The position numbers and the translations under genes were made by a program. Below the pieces are notes generated by a model that saw only the letters and a program-made list of their open reading frames with translations, had not been told where the DNA came from and did no database searches. From CAVZZG01 sp963779685 (GTDB lineage: Bacteria > Actinomycetota > Thermoleophilia > Gaiellales > F1-60-MAGs149): a stretch of DNA of 64,000 nucleotides. The DNA is taken from the NCBI GenBank assembly GCA_963779685.1, contig CAVZZG010000001.1:248001-312000 (forward strand). The letters run 5' to 3'. Below are positions 60,346-64,000 of the stretch, piece after piece. The first letter of the stretch is position 1. The number at the start of each line of letters is the position of its first letter.

Positions 60346-60366
60346 GAGCGCCGCTCAGCGGCACTC
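60346..60366 (-). terminator. Hairpin downstream of the tRNA-Sec gene
   Basis: A 9-bp stem (60346-60354 with 60358-60366, one G-U pair) with a 3-base loop lies 48 bases beyond the tRNA 3' end. There is no T tract, so its role as a terminator is tentative. Confidence 0.35.
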
Positions 60367-60413
60367 ACCGTCAGTCAATAAAGGTGCCGCAAATAGCCGT
60401 ATTTCTGAGCGAA

Positions 60414-60506
60414 CGAGGCAGCGCAGGAATCGAACCTACCAAGCGACGGGTTACGCCGCCCTACCGGTTTTGAAGACCGGATCCCCCACCAGGGAGCTGC
60501 CGCCCC
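60414..60506 (-). tRNA. selC: Selenocysteine tRNA, anticodon TCA
   Basis: Read on the minus strand, an 8-bp acceptor stem joins GGGGCGGC (60499-60506) with GCTGCCTC (60415-60422), with two G-U pairs. A short-loop D arm (CTCCC, TGGT, GGGGG) follows. The anticodon arm is CCGGT-CTTCAAA-ACCGG, so the anticodon is TCA (60471-60473). The long variable arm has a GCGGCG/CGTCGC stem, and the T arm is GTAGG-TTCGATT-CCTGC. The 8+5 acceptor/T arrangement, long variable arm and UCA anticodon are diagnostic of bacterial tRNA-Sec. CCA is not encoded. It decodes UGA as selenocysteine with SelB. Confidence 0.95.
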
Positions 60507-60512
60507 AGGCGG

Positions 60513-60542
60513 ATCCTAGCGACGCCGTGCGGGCGGGGTCAG
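60513..60542 (-). promoter_or_regulatory. Promoter of the tRNA-Sec gene
   Basis: Reading leftward, CTGACC (60537-60542) is followed after 18 bases by TAGGAT (60513-60518). The tRNA's first base is 7 bases beyond the -10 box, so transcription would start at the mature 5' end. Confidence 0.6.
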
Positions 60543-60582
60543 GGTTGCGATACGCTCGCTGCGGCGACCGGGAGGGAGTGAG

Positions 60583-61675
60583 TTGACGAGCGAGCCGTCG
60601 TGGATACCCAGCGTGGCGGGCAGGCTCGACCTCGCCTCGACCGGGCCGACGCTCACGCACGAGCACTTCTTCACCGACCTCACGGTCTGGGCATGTCCGC
60701 CCCGCAACGCCGAGGAGGAAGCGTTCTGGGACGCCGACATCTCGCTCGAGGTGCTCGGCCGGGTCCGTCGCCGCGCCTGGAGTAACCGCGCGAACCTGAG
60801 CCTCGACGACTTCGATCTCGCCGTCCAGGAGCTGGGCCTGTTCCGCGACGCCGGTGGCCGCACCATCGTCGACGTGACGCCGCAGACCGTTGGTCGCGAT
60901 CCGGTGCGGCTGCGAGCCCTGGCCGCGGCGGTGGGCGTGCAGATGATCTGCGGCACCGGCTTCTACATTCACGACGCGCACCCGCCGCAGGTGGCCGCCT
61001 CGACCACCGACGAGCTGGCGGCGCACATGGTCGCCGAGCTGATGGTCGGGATCGAGGGCAGCGACGTACGGGCAGGGGTGATCGGCGAGATCGGCACGTC
61101 GGATCCGATCCACCCGGAGGAGGTGCGCGTGCTCGAGGCCGCGGCCGTCGCGGCCTGCGAGACCGGCGCCGCGGTGACGCTCCACATGGCCGAGACCGCG
61201 CGCCTGGGCAACGAGGTGCTCGACCTGCTCGAGCGTGGTGGCGTCGACCCGAACCACGTGATCATGGGCCACTCCAGCGGCCCCGCGCCCGACATGGCGT
61301 ACCTCACCTCGCTGGCGCGGCGGGGCGCGTATCGTGCAGTTCGACTTCTTCGGCGTGACGTGGCGCAACGACGACCTCTCCGAGCACCTCGGCTCGTACT
61401 TCCCGCCGCCCTGCCCCGACGAGATGGTGGTCGGAGTGATCGTCGACCTCGTCCGCGCCGGGCACGGCGACCGGATCCTCTTGTCGCACGACACCTGCCT
61501 CAAGTCGCAGCTGGTGCGATACGGCGGCGACGGCTATGCCCACGTCCTGCGCACCATCGTCCCGCAGCTGCGCTGGTGCGGCCTGTCCCAGGCCGACGTC
61601 GACACGATCCTGATCGACAACCCGCGCCGGGCGCTGACATGGTCGAAGCCCGCCTATGCTCGCGTCGATGAGTGA
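60583..61675 (+). pseudogene. Phosphotriesterase-family hydrolase with one +1 frameshift
   Basis: The first frame starts at a TTG (60583) after a GGGAGGGAG site. It shows the metal motif LTHEHFF, then DVTPQTVGRDP, AGVIGEIGTS (the bridging residue is Glu, not carboxylysine), TLHMAETA and VIMGHSSG. In a GGGG run near 61320-61324 the frame shifts by one extra base; the second frame continues with ARIVQFDFFGVTWRNDDL, LLSHDTCLKSQL (metal Asp) and DNPRRALTW, ending at 61675. All metal ligands are present across the two frames. It could be a recent mutation or a homopolymer sequencing error. The arginase-family gene overlaps its end. Confidence 0.85.
61655..61660 (+). promoter_or_regulatory. -10 box for the arginase-family gene
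   Basis: TATGCT lies 7 bases before the ATG at 61668, inside the end of the phosphotriesterase gene. Confidence 0.4.
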
Positions 61676-62597
61676 CGCCCTGACCCAACCGCCTGCCGAG
61701 AGCTTCCTCGGCCTTCCCGTCGCCACCGACCTCGATCGGCTCGCCGCGGACGTCGCGATCCTCGGCGTGCCGCACGGCATGCCATACCGGTTTCGAGGAG
61801 CATTCGTCGACTCGTCGGACGCGCCGGCTGCGATCCGGCGCGCCGCGATCCCGCCATCCGACCGCTGGGACTTCGACTTCGACGGCCCGCTGCTCGGCGA
61901 CGACGGTTTCCGGGTGGTCGACTGCGGCGACGTGGTGGTCGATCCCAACGACCTGCCCGGTACGCGCGGGCGCGCCACCGCAGCGGCCCGGGCGATCCTC
62001 GCTGCGGGTGCCGTGCCGGTCGTGCTCGGCGGCGACGACTCCGTCCCGATCCCCTTCTTCGCGGCCTACGAGGAGCACGGCCCCGTGACGATCGTCCAGA
62101 TCGACGCCCACATCGACTGGCGGGACGAGGTCGGCGGTGTGCGCGAGGGGTTCTCGTCGACCATGCGCCGTGCCTCGGAGCTGCCCTGGGTCGAGGGGAT
62201 CGTGCAGATCGGCATGCGCGGCGCGGGCAGCGCTGGCGCTCGCGAGGTCGCCGATGCCCGCGCCTACGGTGCCCGGATCGTGCCGGCCCGAGCGGTGCAC
62301 GACGGCGGCATCGAGGTCGCGTTGGACCAGGTCCCCGCGGGCCGGCGCTACCTGATCGCGATCGATCTCGACGCCCTCGATCCCTCGTTCGCGCCGGCCG
62401 TCAACGCCCCGGCACCGGGCGGGCTCACCTACACCCAGGCCACCGGTCTGATCCGGGCCCTGGTCGGCCGGGGCACGGTGGTGGGGCTCGACCTGGTCGA
62501 GATGGTGCCGGCGAAGGACGTCACCGGCGCGTCGGCCGCCACCGCCATGCGCCTGATCTGCCACCTGCTCGGCGCCCTGGCGCGCGTCCCGCGGTGA
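61668..62597 (+). CDS. Arginase/agmatinase-family ureohydrolase
   Basis: This is a 309-residue binuclear-manganese ureohydrolase-like protein. DAHIDWRD (146-153) and DLDALDPSFAP supply the expected metal aspartates and histidine. The first metal motif, normally GGDHS, reads GGDDSVP (D123, D124), so one histidine ligand is replaced by aspartate. N-terminal ILGVPHGMPYRFRGAFVDSS is agmatinase-like. It overlaps the start of urocanate hydratase (GTGA), which makes formiminoglutamase or formylglutamate-related hydrolysis in histidine breakdown a reasonable guess; agmatinase or guanidino-acid hydrolase are alternatives. Confidence 0.82.
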   Translation: MSDALTQPPAESFLGLPVATDLDRLAADVAILGVPHGMPYRFRGAFVDSSDAPAAIRRAAIPPSDRWDFDFDGPLLGDDGFRVVDCGDVVVDPNDLPGTRGRATAAARAILAAGAVPVVLGGDDSVPIPFFAAYEEHGPVTIVQIDAHIDWRDEVGGVREGFSSTMRRASELPWVEGIVQIGMRGAGSAGAREVADARAYGARIVPARAVHDGGIEVALDQVPAGRRYLIAIDLDALDPSFAPAVNAPAPGGLTYTQATGLIRALVGRGTVVGLDLVEMVPAKDVTGASAATAMRLICHLLGALARVPR

Positions 62598-64000
62598 GCG
62601 CGCCGCGGGGGGTGCGGGCCGCCCGCGGGCTCGACTTGCGCTGCCGCGGGTGGCGGCAGGAGGCCTTGCTGCGGCTGCTGGAGAACGTGCTGGAGGTCGG
62701 CGAGCGGCCGGAGGATCTGGTGGTCTACGCCGCCACCGCCCGCGCCGTCCGCGACTGGGGCTGCTACGACGCGACCGTCGCGGCGCTCCGCGACCTGCAC
62801 GAGGACGAGACGCTCGTGATGCAGTCCGGCAAGCCGGTCGGCGTCTTCCGGTCGACCGCCGAGAGCCCGCTGGTGGTGATGGCGAACGCGAACCTGGTCG
62901 GGCGATGGGCGACCGACGACTGCTTCCGCGAACTCGACGCGCGCGGGCTGATCATGTACGGCGGCTACACCGCGGGCGACTGGCAGTACATCGGCCAGCA
63001 GGGCGTGCTCCAGACGACCTACGAGACGCTCGCCGCCTGCGCCCGGGAGGGGTTCGGCGGGTCGCTCGCTTCGCGCGTCTTCCTGAGTGCCGGGCTCGGT
63101 GCCATGGGTGGCGCCCAGCCCCTGGCCGCGAAGCTGCTCGGTGCGGCGGCGCTGATCGTCGAGGTCGACGAGGCCCGTGCCGAGCGCCGGCTCCGTGACG
63201 GGTACCTCGATGCCACCACGCACGACGTCGAGGTCGCCGTCCGGCAGATACGCGGGGCACGCGAGCGGGGCGAGGCGACCTCGCTGGCGCTGATCGGCAA
63301 CGCCGCCTCCGTGCTCCCGCGCCTCCGCGAGCTCGGCCTGCGGCCGGACGTCGTCACCGATCAGACCTCGGCCCACGACGCCCTGTACGGCTACGTGCCG
63401 GACGGGCTCGCGGTCGCGGACGCCGACGCGCTGCGCACGGCCGATCCGGCCGGCTACCAGCAGCGGGCGATGCAGTCGATGGCGCGCCAGGTCGAGGCCA
63501 TGGTCGGATTCCAGGACGACGGCGCCGTGGTGTTCGAGTACGGCAACGCCATCCGCGAGCAGGCGCTGCGGGCCGGATACGCGCGTGCCAACGCCTTCGA
63601 CGGGTTCGTCAAGCGGTTCGTGCGACCCATGTTCTGCCTGGGCCGGGGCCCCTGTCGGTGGATCGCGCTCTCGGGCGATCCGGCCGACATCGAGGCGATC
63701 GACCTCGCCCTGCTGCGCGAGTTCGGCGACGACCCGGTGATCGCGGGCTGGATCGACCGGGCGATGCGGAGCGTCCCGCACCAGGGCCTGCCCGCCCGCA
63801 CGTCGTGGTTCTCGTATGCCCAGCGTCTGCAGTTCGGGCTGCTCGCGAACCGCATGGTCGCCGAGGGCGCCGTCTCCGCGCCGCTCGCCATGACCCGCGA
63901 TCACATGGACTGCGGCGCCGTCGCCCAGCCGACCCGGGAGACCGAGGGCATGCCGGACGGCAGCGACCCGATCGCCGACTGGCCGCTCCTGAACGCGCTT
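62594..64000 (+). CDS. hutU: Urocanate hydratase, truncated by the window edge
   Basis: This is the first 469 codons of urocanase, which adds water to urocanate in histidine degradation using tightly bound NAD+. Family hallmarks are MQSGKPVGVFRSTAESPLVV (split), MYGGYTAGDWQYIGQQGVLQ, GLGAMGGAQPLAAKL and TDQTSAHDALYGYVP. Later come CLGRGPCRWIALSGDP, QGLPARTSWFSYAQR with RDHMDCGAVAQPTRET, and finally DGSDPIADWPLLNAL. It runs off the right end, roughly 80 residues short. The GTG start overlaps the ureohydrolase stop, so both are one operon. Confidence 0.95.
   Translation, partial: MSAPRGVRAARGLDLRCRGWRQEALLRLLENVLEVGERPEDLVVYAATARAVRDWGCYDATVAALRDLHEDETLVMQSGKPVGVFRSTAESPLVVMANANLVGRWATDDCFRELDARGLIMYGGYTAGDWQYIGQQGVLQTTYETLAACAREGFGGSLASRVFLSAGLGAMGGAQPLAAKLLGAAALIVEVDEARAERRLRDGYLDATTHDVEVAVRQIRGARERGEATSLALIGNAASVLPRLRELGLRPDVVTDQTSAHDALYGYVPDGLAVADADALRTADPAGYQQRAMQSMARQVEAMVGFQDDGAVVFEYGNAIREQALRAGYARANAFDGFVKRFVRPMFCLGRGPCRWIALSGDPADIEAIDLALLREFGDDPVIAGWIDRAMRSVPHQGLPARTSWFSYAQRLQFGLLANRMVAEGAVSAPLAMTRDHMDCGAVAQPTRETEGMPDGSDPIADWPLLNAL

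Noticed and set aside
60415..60422. Duplicated tRNA-Sec 3' end marking an integrated island
   Set aside because: I looked for another copy of the 3' end sequence in the window and saw none, so no attachment site is claimed.

Overview
The window is uniformly GC-rich, densely coded DNA from a high-GC Gram-positive bacterium. Two protein styles point to the actinobacterial class Thermoleophilia (Solirubrobacter/Gaiella relatives). One is the secreted protein at 37274-37807, with an 'IGGTSYA...ANSVGTKQIKNGAV' N-terminus. The other is the 'GTWAGSPTGYAYKWERC' module in the protein at 41461-42249. This placement is inference. Many starts are GTG or TTG, many neighbouring genes overlap by ATGA or GTGA, and at least fourteen genes have a TAnnnT-like -10 box only 5-7 bases before the start codon, so leaderless mRNAs look common.

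Layout. 1-1190: a truncated FAH-family gene, a free-standing lipoyl domain and a TauE/SafE exporter split into two half-size genes. 1205-7204: a tight catabolic operon (HpaB-like flavin oxygenase, acetoacetate-decarboxylase-like protein, SDR, aldehyde dehydrogenase, GFA-family protein) ending in an unusual KaiC-like/XRE/cupin regulator. 7205-7540: no gene, but an elaborate multi-stem inverted-repeat element plus a second long hairpin. 7541-9471 (minus): a 74-residue orphan protein, then an operon of a ribbon-helix-helix-like protein, a DUF4097 protein and an ArsC-family protein whose active-site cysteine codon is TGA. 9588-15379: glutamate synthase gltB-gltD. 15364-28925: two small lipoproteins, mutS2, an ExoD-like protein, a GH63-type glycosidase, hydrolases, transporters, an M20 peptidase, short-form 6-phosphogluconate dehydrogenase, a class II aldolase and an MFS-cNMP fusion. 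28922-37186: Rieske oxygenase, polysaccharide deacetylase, GMC oxidoreductase, the DUF2182/DUF1326 pair, a paralogue of the 74-residue orphan, and a two-component pair. 37274-50621: secreted proteins, an AcoX-like kinase, a frameshifted cyclase/ATPase, a phosphotransferase, a C45 peptidase and an amine-oxidase operon. 50844-60366 is an accessory, decaying region: a wrecked phospholipase-D gene, a 2118-residue RHS/YD-repeat protein, a broken ion channel, an IS481-type element with its target duplication, and a 5'-truncated HAD gene. 60414-64000: a selenocysteine tRNA gene (anticodon TCA), a frameshifted phosphotriesterase-like gene, an arginase-family ureohydrolase and the start of urocanate hydratase.

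The most notable signal is that the ArsC-like reading frame stays open through a TGA exactly at the catalytic position, while the same window carries tRNA-Sec. Together they argue that this organism makes selenoproteins and that this ArsC-family protein is one of them. Next in interest are the structured element at 7205-7428, the KaiC/XRE/cupin fusion, and the two orphan paralogues, each followed by a hairpin between convergent genes.
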